NCBI RefSeq assembly: GCF_007679325.1
Contig: NZ_VEGI01000004.1
Location: 124,001-188,000 of the forward strand
Reading direction: 5' to 3'
Length of the DNA stretch: 64,000 bases
Source of the DNA: Arthrobacter sp. U41
GTDB lineage: Bacteria; Actinomycetota; Actinomycetes; Actinomycetales; Micrococcaceae
This document shows, one piece after another, positions 8,085 through 17,003 of the stretch; positions within the stretch are counted from its first letter, which is position 1, and each line of letters begins with the position of its first letter. Below the pieces are notes generated by a model that did no database searches, was not told the DNA's origin, and saw only the letters and a list, made by a program, of their open reading frames with translations. A program made the translations under genes and the position numbers.

Positions 8085-9479
8085 TCAGGCCTCCATGGCA
8101 GGTTCTTCGGAGCGGACACGGTCGGGGCGTGGTTCGTGGAAGCGGGCGTCGACCGGCTTGACCAGCAGGTTCGCCGCAAAGCCGATCACCAGCAGCCCCA
8201 CCATGGTCAGCAGCGCGGGCTGGTAGGACGCTGCGGTCAATTGGCCGGGTTTCCCCTGGGCGTCCAGGAACGCGTTGACGATCAAGGGTCCGGCGATGCC
8301 GGCCGCGGACCACGCCGTCAGGAGCCGGCCGTGGATCGCTCCGACCTGGAAGGTGCCGAACAGGTCCCGCAGGTAGGCCGGGACGGTCGCGAAGCCGCCG
8401 CCGTAGAAGGAGATGATGACGAACGCGAGGGCCACGTAGAGGAAGGTGCTGCTGGAGCCGGCCAGTGCCAGCACCGTGTACAGCACGGCGCCGACGCCGA
8501 GGTACATCATGTAGATGCGCTTGCGGCCGGTCACGTCCGAGGTGGCTGACCAGGCGAAGCGGCCGGACATGTTGCCGATCGAGAGCAGCCCCACGAAGCC
8601 GGCGGCGACGGCGGCGCTCACCAGGGACACGCCGTCGGACTGGCGGAAGAAGTCCTGGATCATCGGTGCGGCTTGCTCCAGGATGCCGATTCCCGCTGTC
8701 ACATTGCAGAACAGGGCGATCCAGACGAGCCAGAACTGCTTGGTCTTCACAGCGTTCCGGGCGGACACGTTGTCCGTGGTGACCAATGTGGCGGCCTTGA
8801 CCTTGGCGGGATCGAAACCGGCCGGCTTCCAGCCTTCGGCCGGGACCTTGATGGTGAACGCGCCGAACATCATGTACGCGAGGTACACGAGGGCGAGGGT
8901 CAGGAAGAGCTTGCCGACGGAGTCGCCGCTGGCCACCCAGCCCTGAGCGCCGGAGTTGGGGTCGTACATTTTCAGCAATGCGGTGGAGACCGGGCTGGCG
9001 ATGAGGGCGCCACCGCCGAAGCCCATGATGGCCATCCCGGTGGCGAGGCCCGGCCGGTCGGGGAACCATTTGATGAGGGTGGAGACCGGAGAGATGTAGC
9101 CGATGCCCAGGCCAATGCCGCCGATGAATCCATAGCCCAGGTACACCAGCCACAGCTGGCCGCTGAAGATCCCCAGCGAGCCGATCAGGAAGCCGCTGGC
9201 CCAGAACACGGCCGAGGCGAACATCGCCTTGCGCGGACCGTTTTTGTCCACCCACGTGCCCATGATCGCGGCGGAGAGTCCCAGCATCACGATCGCGATC
9301 GAGAAGATCACGCCGATTTCGGTCAGGCTGGCGCCGAAGTGCTTCACGAGCGCGGTCTTGTAGACACTTGTGGCGTACGCCTGGCCGATGCACAGGTGCA
9401 CGGCGAGCGCCGCGGGCGGCACCAGCCACCTGTTGAATCCCGGCGGGGCGATCGTTCGTTCACGGTCCAGCCAGCCCAT
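8085..9479 (-). CDS. OFA family MFS transporter
   Basis: 464 residues, 12 predicted membrane segments and an expanded loop after helix 6 (AFTIKVPAEGWKPAGF). The pattern GFNRWLVPPAALAVHLCIGQAYATSVY at the N-terminus and WVDKNGPRKAM after helix 2 fit the oxalate/formate antiporter (OFA) family, whose members carry small carboxylates. The ATG used has AAGAGGAG just upstream on the coding strand; the frame continues upstream without a good start. It heads a tight three-gene operon with its small subunit and a gamma-glutamyltransferase-like enzyme. The true substrate cannot be read from sequence. Confidence 0.88.
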   Translation of the reverse strand: MGWLDRERTIAPPGFNRWLVPPAALAVHLCIGQAYATSVYKTALVKHFGASLTEIGVIFSIAIVMLGLSAAIMGTWVDKNGPRKAMFASAVFWASGFLIGSLGIFSGQLWLVYLGYGFIGGIGLGIGYISPVSTLIKWFPDRPGLATGMAIMGFGGGALIASPVSTALLKMYDPNSGAQGWVASGDSVGKLFLTLALVYLAYMMFGAFTIKVPAEGWKPAGFDPAKVKAATLVTTDNVSARNAVKTKQFWLVWIALFCNVTAGIGILEQAAPMIQDFFRQSDGVSLVSAAVAAGFVGLLSIGNMSGRFAWSATSDVTGRKRIYMMYLGVGAVLYTVLALAGSSSTFLYVALAFVIISFYGGGFATVPAYLRDLFGTFQVGAIHGRLLTAWSAAGIAGPLIVNAFLDAQGKPGQLTAASYQPALLTMVGLLVIGFAANLLVKPVDARFHEPRPDRVRSEEPAMEA

Positions 9480-9550
9480 AAGTGCTCCTCTTGCTTGTCG
9501 AAGACGTCGGTGTCCCAGCGCATAGAGGCGAAAGACCCCAGATTGGGCCG

Positions 9551-9563
9551 TTGCCTCCGGCAA
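9551..9563. promoter_or_regulatory. TTGCC-N3-GGCAA inverted repeat upstream of the OFA operon
   Basis: A perfect 5-bp inverted repeat with a 3-base spacer lies about 72 bases upstream of the transporter start, where an operator would be expected. The same core, TTGCC/GGCAA, recurs upstream of a MarR gene (36619) and between the XRE-cupin gene and the symporter (40410). The regulator is unknown. Confidence 0.3.
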
Positions 9564-9661
9564 TCATGGTGCAGATCGACAGCAAACGTACTACTTGTGC
9601 GACGAACGGTAGGAATTCCGCGATGAGCGGTGGCGCTGGCCTAGTCGGGTTTCCCCGGAGC

Positions 9662-12244
9662 CTACTTCCCGAGCCCGGCCCTCCGGAGCGCCTCGGCCAT
9701 CGCCGTGTTGGCCGGCGCGGGCGCCGGCTTCTGCGCCTGCTTGGCCGGCGTCCGCCGGTCTGGCGCCGGCTTCCCCGATGCCTTCCCGGACGGCTGACCC
9801 GCGTTCTGCCTCGGCTCTTGATTAGCCGGCCCCGCCTGCTTAGCCGGCGCCTGCGTTGCCGCCTGCCTGGCCGGTGCCTCCCGCCTCGAACGGTCCGGGC
9901 GCGGCGCCGCACGCCCGCCCGGCGCGGCCGGTTCGTCGTCGAGCCGTAGCGTCAGGGAGATGCGCTTGCGTTCCGGATCGGCCTCCAGCACCTTGACCCG
10001 CACCACCTGGCCGGACTTGACCACGTCGCGGGGATCGGATACGAAGCGGTTGGCCAGCGCGGAGACGTGGACCAGGCCGTCCTGGTGCACCCCGACGTCG
10101 ACAAACGCGCCGAACGCCGCCACGTTGGTCACCGTCCCTTCCAGCACCATCCCGGGACGGAGGTCGGAGATCTTCTCGATGCCCTCCGAGAACGTCGCCG
10201 CCGCGAAGGCCGGACGCGGGTCACGGCCGGGCTTCTCGAGCTCGGCGATGATGTCCTGCACGGTGGGCAGGCCGAAGGAGCCGTCGACAAAGTCCTGCGG
10301 ATTGAGCGTGGCGTAGCTTCCTGCGGCCTCCCCCTTCCCGCCGGCAGCAGCCTTGATTTTCCGCGCCACCGGGTACGCCTCGGGGTGCACACTGGAGGCA
10401 TCCAAAGGTTCGGCTCCCCCGGTGATGCGCAGGAACCCGGCGCACTGCTCGAACGCCTTCGCGCCCAATCGCGGCACCTTTTTCAGCTCGGTGCGCTTGC
10501 TGAACGGGCCGTGTTCGTTCCGGTACGCCACGATGTTTTCGCTCAGCAGCGGTCCGACGCCGGCCACCCGGCTCAGCAGCGCCGGCGAGGCGGTGTTCAC
10601 GTCGACACCCACGGCGTTCACGCAGTCCTCGACCACGGCGTCGAGGCTGCGGTCCAGCTTGGCCGCGGTGACATCGTGCTGGTACTGCCCGACGCCGATC
10701 GACTTCGGCTCGATCTTCACGAGTTCCGCCAGCGGATCCTGCAGGCGCCGGGCAATGGACACGGCGCCGCGCAGGGACACGTCCATGCCGGGCAGCTCGG
10801 CCGCGGCGAGTGCCGAGGCCGAATACACTGAGGCGCCGGCCTCGGACACCACGATTTTCTGCGGCATGCCGCCCTGGTTCGCAGGGTCCTGGCCGGCGGC
10901 GAGCTGCTTGAGCAGTTCAGCGGCGAGTTTGTCCGTCTCCCGCGACGCTGTGCCGTTGCCGATCGCCACGAGTTCGACGCCGTGCTTCCGGGCCAAGGCG
11001 ACGAGTACCCGTAGCGCCTCGTCCCATTTCCGGGCCGGGGCGTGCGGGTAGATGGTGTCCGTCGCCACCACTTTGCCCGTGCCGTCCACCACGGCGACCT
11101 TGACCCCGGTGCGCAGTCCCGGGTCCAGGCCCAGGGTGGCACGGTTTCCCGCGGGCGCCGCGAGGAGCACGTCCCGGAGGTTGGCGGCGAAGACCCGCAC
11201 GGCCTCGTCTTCGGCGGCTGCGAACATCCGGCTCCGCAGATCCGCGGTCAGCCGGGCCAGCACCCGCGAGCGCCAGGCGAGCTGTGCGGTCTGGAGCAGC
11301 CAGGCGTCGGCGGGCCGGCCGCGGTCGGCGACCCCGAGGAAGCGTGCCACGGCGGCTTCGTAGCGGCCGCGCGCGGCGGTGAGGGCGGCGTCGTCGTTCG
11401 GTTCAGCCTCGGCGAGGTCCAGCTCCAGCACACCGTCCTTTTCGCCGCGCAGCAGCGCCAGGACGCGGTGCGAGGGCATCGCCGAAGGCCGCTGGGAGAA
11501 CTCGAAGTAGTCCTTGAACTTCTGCCCCTCGGCGTCCTTGCCCTTCTTCACGCGGGACACCATCCGGCCCTGCGTCCAAAGCCGTTCCCGCAGGGTGGCG
11601 GCGAGGTCGGCGTCCTGGGCGACGCGTTCCACCAGGATGGAGCGCGCGCCGGCGAGCGCCGCGGCGGCGTCCCCGATGGAGTGTTCCGCATTGAGGTACT
11701 TGGCGGCTTCACGCTCGGGGTCCAGCTCGGGCCGCTTCAGCAGCGCGTCGGCAAGCGGCTCCAGCCCGGCCTCGCGGGCGATCTGCGCCTTGGTCCGCCG
11801 CTTGGTCTTGAACGGCAGGTAGATGTCCTCCAGCCGCGACTTCGTGTCGGCGCCGACGACGGCGGCCTGCAGTTCCGGAGTCAGCGCGCCCTGCGCGGCG
11901 ATCGCTTCCAGGACGGTCCGGCGGCGGTCCTCCAGCTCGCGCAGGTAGCGCAGTCGCTCCTCGAGATCGCGGAGCTGGGTGTCATCGAGCGTCCCGGTGG
12001 CTTCCTTGCGGTACCGGGCGATGAAGGGAACGGTGGACCCGGCGTCGAGCAGGTCCACGGCGGCCTTGACCTGCCAGGCCTGAACGCCCAGTTCAGCGGC
12101 AATCTGGGCGGCGATGCCGGACTCCTGGGTCTGCGGCGCTTTGGTTTTGGGCGACGGGGCCTGAGACGCCTGGGGCCGGGCGGGCTGGCTCGTGGCGGGC
12201 GTTGCGGAGGCTGGCGGGGAGGGGCGCTGCGGGAGTTGGGTCAC
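9662..12244 (-). CDS. tex: Tex family RNA-binding transcription accessory protein
   Basis: 860 residues. Order: helical Tex N-domain (IAAQIAAELGVQAWQVKAAV), a YqgF/RNase H-like core (TLGLDPGLRTGVKVAVVDGTG), helix-hairpin-helix repeats (LLSRVAGVGPLLSENIVAY) and an S1 domain at about residues 692-765 (LEGTVTNVAAFGAFVDVGVH). A tail of about 100 residues rich in Ala, Pro, Gln and Arg follows, and a similar Ala/Pro-rich stretch precedes the first domain. Such extensions are common in actinobacteria. Tex binds nucleic acid and affects transcription and stress survival. The GTG start is chosen because upstream codons are low-complexity and lack a start signal. Confidence 0.93.
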   Translation of the reverse strand: MTQLPQRPSPPASATPATSQPARPQASQAPSPKTKAPQTQESGIAAQIAAELGVQAWQVKAAVDLLDAGSTVPFIARYRKEATGTLDDTQLRDLEERLRYLRELEDRRRTVLEAIAAQGALTPELQAAVVGADTKSRLEDIYLPFKTKRRTKAQIAREAGLEPLADALLKRPELDPEREAAKYLNAEHSIGDAAAALAGARSILVERVAQDADLAATLRERLWTQGRMVSRVKKGKDAEGQKFKDYFEFSQRPSAMPSHRVLALLRGEKDGVLELDLAEAEPNDDAALTAARGRYEAAVARFLGVADRGRPADAWLLQTAQLAWRSRVLARLTADLRSRMFAAAEDEAVRVFAANLRDVLLAAPAGNRATLGLDPGLRTGVKVAVVDGTGKVVATDTIYPHAPARKWDEALRVLVALARKHGVELVAIGNGTASRETDKLAAELLKQLAAGQDPANQGGMPQKIVVSEAGASVYSASALAAAELPGMDVSLRGAVSIARRLQDPLAELVKIEPKSIGVGQYQHDVTAAKLDRSLDAVVEDCVNAVGVDVNTASPALLSRVAGVGPLLSENIVAYRNEHGPFSKRTELKKVPRLGAKAFEQCAGFLRITGGAEPLDASSVHPEAYPVARKIKAAAGGKGEAAGSYATLNPQDFVDGSFGLPTVQDIIAELEKPGRDPRPAFAAATFSEGIEKISDLRPGMVLEGTVTNVAAFGAFVDVGVHQDGLVHVSALANRFVSDPRDVVKSGQVVRVKVLEADPERKRISLTLRLDDEPAAPGGRAAPRPDRSRREAPARQAATQAPAKQAGPANQEPRQNAGQPSGKASGKPAPDRRTPAKQAQKPAPAPANTAMAEALRRAGLGK

Positions 12245-12267
12245 CCAGCCATTTTGCCTTACCGGGG

Positions 12268-12873
12268 TCAGGGGCCGGGCTCGCCCGGAGGTGGAGGAGG
12301 CTCCTGCACGTCCTGAAGGACCTCGTTGCGGCGGAGGAACCACGGTTTGAACGGCGGATCAAAGCGGGCGAACCGGGGCGGTCCCACGGCCGTCAGCCCG
12401 GCCAGCACCAGGGCCGCTTGGAGGCCCTCGTTGCGCCGTTCAAAGGCAGCTTCCGAGCCGCTCCCCGAGAACCGAAGGGCAGCCGTCAGGGACCCCGGGA
12501 CGGTCCGGATCTGGACCTGGGAGTTCACCGGGACCGGGGCCGTCTCCGCCGTCACGTCAGCGGGGAGCACGAAAGCGACCACGAAGTCAGCGGTATCGTC
12601 GCTTCCCGGCAGCGGACCGCTCTGGAGCACCGGGGCGGTCATGGCCAGCTTCTGCGAAGGACCGGGCTCTTGGAGCACCGGGGCCGTCATTGCCAGCTTC
12701 TGTCGTGCGTTGTTGCTGCCGCTGATGTAGTTGAACAGGGCCCGGAAGGCAGCGTTCCCGGCCCGGTCAAACGTCGTGGTGACCTGTATTTCGGCCACAA
12801 CGGACGCGGGATAGCGGCGCAGCTCGAAGTGCGCGAAGCGCTGGACCAGCTCATAGGGCTGCTGTTCGGTCAT
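12268..12873 (-). CDS. SOUL family haem-binding protein with internal duplication
   Basis: 201 residues starting at the ATG of MTEQQPYELVQRF. The features ELRRYPASVVAEIQV, AFRALFNYISGSN, the central AMTAPV motif and the C-terminal RRNEVLQ match the SOUL/HBP family of small haem-binding proteins, often found in bacteria as soluble proteins of unclear role. The segment QKLAMTAPVLQ occurs twice in a row (about residues 55-85), supported by a matching DNA direct repeat of about 40 bases, whereas the family normally has one. The protein ends in a proline-rich tail. It is divergent from the nuclease/helicase gene and lies 23 bases before tex in the same direction. Confidence 0.85.
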   Translation of the reverse strand: MTEQQPYELVQRFAHFELRRYPASVVAEIQVTTTFDRAGNAAFRALFNYISGSNNARQKLAMTAPVLQEPGPSQKLAMTAPVLQSGPLPGSDDTADFVVAFVLPADVTAETAPVPVNSQVQIRTVPGSLTAALRFSGSGSEAAFERRNEGLQAALVLAGLTAVGPPRFARFDPPFKPWFLRRNEVLQDVQEPPPPPGEPGP

Positions 12874-13044
12874 GGTCCTCAGACCATACGCCGGGCCTCC
12901 GACAAGAACCAGCCCTCTCCGGCCGCTGTGGTCGACGGATTGTCGGAGGGCTTTGATAGCTTGAAGAACATACGGCGAGGCTGCGCTGACTGCACGTCCC
13001 AGGCGGCAGAACCTTCCATCACGGCAGTAAGCATCGGGGGCACA

Positions 13045-16000
13045 GTGTTTTTTCTTGAACCGGAAGTGCCGAGTTCCGCACGGGACCTGGTCTTTTCCGC
13101 GAGCGACCTCGTCATCGCGGCCGGCTGCGAGTACCAGCTGCTCCGGAAGCTCGACGAGAAGCTGGGCCGGTCCCCCAAGGCTGTCTTCGACGACGACGAG
13201 ATGCTCCGGCACGCCGCCGTGCTGGGCGACCGTCACGAGCGCAAGGTCCTCGAGGGTTTCGTCGAGGAGTTCGGCCCTTGGGATCCGGCCGCCGGACGCG
13301 GCGTCTACGACGTCGTCCCGGCTGCGGCCACGGACCGCGCCACTTTGCTGGCCAAGCACCGGGAGTCCATTGATGCCCTGCGTTCCGGCGCCGACGTGGT
13401 GTTCCAGGCCGCGTTCTTCGACGGCCGGTTCCATGGCCGCTCGGACTTCCTGGTCCGCCAGGCCGACGGCAGCTACGCCGTGTTCGACACCAAGCTGGCC
13501 CGCCACGCCAAAGTGACTGCACTGCTCCAGCTGGCCGCCTACGGCGACCAGTTGCTGCAGGCCGGGATCACCCCGGACCCGATGGTGACGCTTGTCCTGG
13601 GTGCGACGGTTCAGCTCCCTGAAGGTGGCTTCGACTACGTCCGCAGCCACCACAAACTTTCGGACATCCTGCCGGTCTTCCGCGAGCGGCGGGACCGCTT
13701 CCTGGCGCTGACCTCATCGCATATGGCGCAGCCCGGCCCCGTTGAGTGGGAGGCGCCCGGGCTCACCGCCTGCGGCCGCTGCGACTACTGCCAGGAACAG
13801 GTCGCCGCCACCGATGACCTGCTCCTCGTGGCGCGGATGAACTCGGCCCAGCGCAAGAAGCTCCGTGCCGACGGTATCCGCACGGTCCGGGAGTTCGCGG
13901 AAGCCACCCTGGCCAGTCCCAACTCCTCGCTGTTGCGCCTGCAGGAGCAGGCCCGAATGCAGAGCGGCGTCGGCGCAGCGGACGGTGAGGTCCGCTTCCT
14001 CAAGGACGGCGAAGAGCACAGCATCCGCTTCGGCGTGATTCCGAACAACACGTTGGCCGAGCTTCCCCCGCCCAGCGACGGCGACATCTTCTTCGACTTC
14101 GAGGGCGATCCGCTGTGGCAGGAGTCCGCCACCGGGGTCTGGGGGCTGGAGTATCTGTTCGGCGTCATCGAAGCGCCGACGGGACCCGGCGTCCCCGGAG
14201 TGTTCAAACCGTTCTGGGCCCATGACCGGGAGGCGGAGAAGCAGGCCTTCCTCGACTTCCTCGAGTATGTGCAGAAGCGCCGGCAGGACTACCCGGACAT
14301 GCACGTCTACCACTATGCCGCCTACGAGAAGACGGCGCTCCGGAAGCTCTCCGTGATGCACGTGGCCGGCGAGGACATCGTCGACGGGTGGCTGCGGGAC
14401 GGACTCCTGGTGGATCTGTACCAGACCGTCCGGAACAGCATCCGGATTTCGGAGAACTCCTACAGCATCAAGAAGCTCGAGCCGCTCTACATGGGGACCA
14501 ACCTGCGCTCCGGGGACGTGAAGGACGCCGGCGCCTCGGTGGTTGCCTACGCCCATTACTGCGACGCGCGCGACGACGGCCGGGCCGAGGAAGCCGCCGC
14601 CATCCTCGCCGGGATCTCCGACTACAACGAATACGACTGCCTCTCCACGCTGGAGCTCCGGAACTGGCTCCTGGGCCTGGCCCGTGCCCGCGGCATCCGG
14701 CCGGGCGGCGCGATGGAGACGGGCAGCCACAGGGCATCCGCGACGACGGCGGCCGGCGCGGGAGCGGATTCCGGAGCGGATTCCGCTGACGTGGACCCGC
14801 TGGAAGCGGCGCTGGCCGAACTGGCGGGGTCCGGCGTCGGGCTCTCCGAGGACGACCGCAAGGCGGTGTCCATGCTGGCGGCGGCGGTCAGCTATCACCG
14901 CCGGGAGCGCAAGGCGTTCTGGTGGGCGCACTTCGACCGCTGCGAGAACGGCCCCGACACGCATCACCAGCAGGACCGCAACGTCTTCCTGGTTGAGTCC
15001 GCCGAGTTCATCGACGACTGGCAGCAGATTGGCAACAAGCTGCCGGAGCGACGGGTCAAGCTCACCGGAACCGTGAGTCCCGGGTCGGACCTCCGCGAGG
15101 GCAGCAAATGGTTCCGCATGTACGCGCCCCCGCTTCCCGTCGGGCTGGAGGGGACCGGCAAGGACGGAAAAGGACGGAATGGATGGTTCGGCACCGAGGT
15201 CTTGGAGTTGGGACATGAGGACGGCAAGGACACCGTCATCATCCAGGACCGGCTGCACCGGAAGATTCAGCCCCACAACGACCTGCCCGTTGCGCTGACC
15301 GAGGACCAGCCGCTCGCCACGAAGAGCCTCGAGGACGCCCTGGCGGCCCTGGCCTCCGGCGTCACCGCCGCGTTGCGCGGCAGCCCGTCCGCTTTTCCGC
15401 ACCATCCGGCCCTGGATCTGGTCCGCCGGGTTCCGCCGCGCCTTGCCGCAGGGGCGCGGCTGCCCGCCCCCGGTGAAGGTCCGGACCGGTTCATTGACGC
15501 GATCACGGAGGCTGTCGGTGCCTTGGACCATTCGTACGTCGCGGTGCAGGGTCCTCCCGGGACCGGCAAGACCCACGTGGGATCGCACGTCATCGCCCGG
15601 CTGGTGGCCCGCGGATGGAAAGTCGGCGTTGTCGGCCAGTCGCATGCCGTGGTGGAGAATCTGCTGAAGACGGCGGTGGCCAAGGCCGGCGTCGATCCCA
15701 CCCGGGTCGCCAAGGAAGTGAAACACTCGGAGCCCCTTCCGTGGGAGCAGCGCTCGGTGAAGGATGTGGCGCGCCTGCTCGGCTCGCCCGGCGGGGCGCT
15801 GATCGGCGGCACGGCGTGGACGATGACGGGGTCCAATGTCCCGCCCGGGTCGCTGGATCTGCTGGTGATCGACGAAGCCGGCCAATTTTCCCTGGCTAAT
15901 ACCCTGGCCGTGGCCCAGGCCAGCAGCCGGCTGCTGTTGCTGGGTGATCCGCAGCAGTTGCCGCAGGTCAGCCAGGGTGCACACCCCGAACCCGTGGACG

Positions 16001-16668
16001 AGTCGGCCTTGGGCTGGGTTTCCGCCGGTCATGCCACGCTTCCGCCGGAACTTGGCTATTTCCTGGCCGACTCGTGGCGGATGACGTCGGAGCTGTGCCG
16101 GGCCGTCTCCGAACTCTCTTATGAGGGCAGGCTGCGCTCGGCCCCGGCCGCTGACCTCCGGCGGCTTGATGGGGTTCCGGCCGGGATCGAAACCGTCATG
16201 GTGGAGCACAGCGGCAACATCACGTCCTCCACCGAGGAAGCCGCCGAGGTGGTCCGCCAGGTGCGGCGCCACCTGGGGCTGAGCTGGCATGCGGAGCAGG
16301 GTACCCGGCCTCTCGACGCCGCCGACATCCTGGTGGTGGCGGCCTACAACGCCCAGGTCAACGTCATCCGCGACGCCCTGGAAGCCGCGGGCCTCGCCGG
16401 CGTCCGGGTGGGAACGGTGGACAAATTCCAGGGCCAGGAAGCCGCCGTCGTGATTGTGTCCATGGCGTGCTCGGCGGTGGCCGAGGCGCCGCGCGGCATG
16501 GAGTTCCTGCTTTCGCGCAACCGGATCAACGTGGCGGTCTCCCGCGGCCAATGGCGCGCCGTCGTCATCCGGGCACCCGAGCTGACCAACTACCTCCCCG
16601 CGCACCCCGAGGGCCTGGAGCAGCTGGGCGGGTTCATCGGGCTGTGCCAGCGGTCGGTGGCTGCCTGA
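13045..16668 (+). CDS. TM0106 family RecB-like nuclease / RNase H-like / SF1 helicase
   Basis: 1207 residues from a GTG preceded by GGGGG; the frame runs further upstream but through the divergent SOUL gene. Domains in order: a RecB/Cas4-like nuclease (GRSDFLV about 132, FDTKLARH about 147, QLAAYGDQ) with a cysteine cluster CGRCDYC (about 243); an RNase H-like exonuclease domain (IFFDFEGDPLW about 348, later YNEYDCLSTLELRNWL); and an SF1 helicase with Walker A GPPGTGKT (about 835), DEAGQFSLA (about 942), GDPQQLPQ and the late motifs VDKFQGQEA and NRINVAVSRG. The family is annotated as a putative nuclease/helicase; a DNA repair or RNA processing role is inferred. All key residues appear intact. 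Confidence 0.88.
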   Translation: MFFLEPEVPSSARDLVFSASDLVIAAGCEYQLLRKLDEKLGRSPKAVFDDDEMLRHAAVLGDRHERKVLEGFVEEFGPWDPAAGRGVYDVVPAAATDRATLLAKHRESIDALRSGADVVFQAAFFDGRFHGRSDFLVRQADGSYAVFDTKLARHAKVTALLQLAAYGDQLLQAGITPDPMVTLVLGATVQLPEGGFDYVRSHHKLSDILPVFRERRDRFLALTSSHMAQPGPVEWEAPGLTACGRCDYCQEQVAATDDLLLVARMNSAQRKKLRADGIRTVREFAEATLASPNSSLLRLQEQARMQSGVGAADGEVRFLKDGEEHSIRFGVIPNNTLAELPPPSDGDIFFDFEGDPLWQESATGVWGLEYLFGVIEAPTGPGVPGVFKPFWAHDREAEKQAFLDFLEYVQKRRQDYPDMHVYHYAAYEKTALRKLSVMHVAGEDIVDGWLRDGLLVDLYQTVRNSIRISENSYSIKKLEPLYMGTNLRSGDVKDAGASVVAYAHYCDARDDGRAEEAAAILAGISDYNEYDCLSTLELRNWLLGLARARGIRPGGAMETGSHRASATTAAGAGADSGADSADVDPLEAALAELAGSGVGLSEDDRKAVSMLAAAVSYHRRERKAFWWAHFDRCENGPDTHHQQDRNVFLVESAEFIDDWQQIGNKLPERRVKLTGTVSPGSDLREGSKWFRMYAPPLPVGLEGTGKDGKGRNGWFGTEVLELGHEDGKDTVIIQDRLHRKIQPHNDLPVALTEDQPLATKSLEDALAALASGVTAALRGSPSAFPHHPALDLVRRVPPRLAAGARLPAPGEGPDRFIDAITEAVGALDHSYVAVQGPPGTGKTHVGSHVIARLVARGWKVGVVGQSHAVVENLLKTAVAKAGVDPTRVAKEVKHSEPLPWEQRSVKDVARLLGSPGGALIGGTAWTMTGSNVPPGSLDLLVIDEAGQFSLANTLAVAQASSRLLLLGDPQQLPQVSQGAHPEPVDESALGWVSAGHATLPPELGYFLADSWRMTSELCRAVSELSYEGRLRSAPAADLRRLDGVPAGIETVMVEHSGNITSSTEEAAEVVRQVRRHLGLSWHAEQGTRPLDAADILVVAAYNAQVNVIRDALEAAGLAGVRVGTVDKFQGQEAAVVIVSMACSAVAEAPRGMEFLLSRNRINVAVSRGQWRAVVIRAPELTNYLPAHPEGLEQLGGFIGLCQRSVAA

Positions 16669-16748
16669 GCTTTGCCCGCCAGCCCGCGGGACATGCCCAT
16701 TCCTCGCCACCGCATTCAGGGGGGCACATGCCCATTCTTGGCCGTACC

Positions 16749-16777
16749 CAGTGAGCACAATGGCATTCTGCCCACTG
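16749..16777. repeat. 29-nt imperfect palindrome, diverged copy
   Basis: The arms CAGTGAGCACAATG and CATTCTGCCCACTG pair with two mismatches around one central base. It is clearly related to the longer palindrome at 16844, sharing the core AATGGCATTCTG. Confidence 0.55.
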
Positions 16778-16843
16778 CTCGTGAGTCCCGCTGGACACGT
16801 CCAGCAGCGAACGTTGGCTCCCGCCGGACATCCTCATTCGTGG

Positions 16844-16886
16844 CCAAGACCAGTGGGCAGAATGGCATTCTGTCCACTGGTCTTGG
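16844..16886. repeat. 43-nt near-perfect palindrome
   Basis: Two 21-base arms around a single central G pair with one mismatch, which would be a G-U pair in RNA. It would form a long hairpin if transcribed. No T-run follows on either strand, so an intrinsic terminator is unlikely. The core CAGAATGGCATTCTG is shared with the copy at 16749. Confidence 0.65.
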
Positions 16887-16893
16887 GTCCCGC

Positions 16894-17003
16894 GGGACAT
16901 GTCCATCGGCGGGCGTAGCTGCCGCGGGGACATGTCCATCGGCGGGCGTAGCTGCCGCGGGGACATGTCCATCGGCGGGCGTAGCGGCCGCGGGGACATG
17001 TAC
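16894..17003 (+). repeat. 33-bp tandem repeat, three copies plus a partial fourth
   Basis: Units begin at 16894, 16927 and 16960 with GGGACATGTCCATCGGCGGG and are almost identical; a fourth partial unit starts at 16993. Each unit contains one GGACATGTCC palindrome. There are no spacers between units, so this is not a CRISPR array. A 33-bp unit keeps frame, but no gene uses it convincingly. Confidence 0.75.

Noticed and set aside
12202..13044. Extension of the nuclease/helicase upstream to 12202
   Set aside because: The added 281 codons run antisense to the SOUL gene and lack family similarity; the GTG at 13045 fits the conserved start of the protein.
13714..16758. A 1014-codon open frame on the minus strand
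   Set aside because: It lies wholly opposite the nuclease/helicase gene, whose motifs are intact, and has the composition of a high-GC antisense frame with no recognisable domain.
16894..17003. Possible CRISPR array
   Set aside because: Repeat units are directly adjacent with no spacers, and no cas genes are nearby; the Cas4-like domain at 13045 belongs to a helicase fusion.
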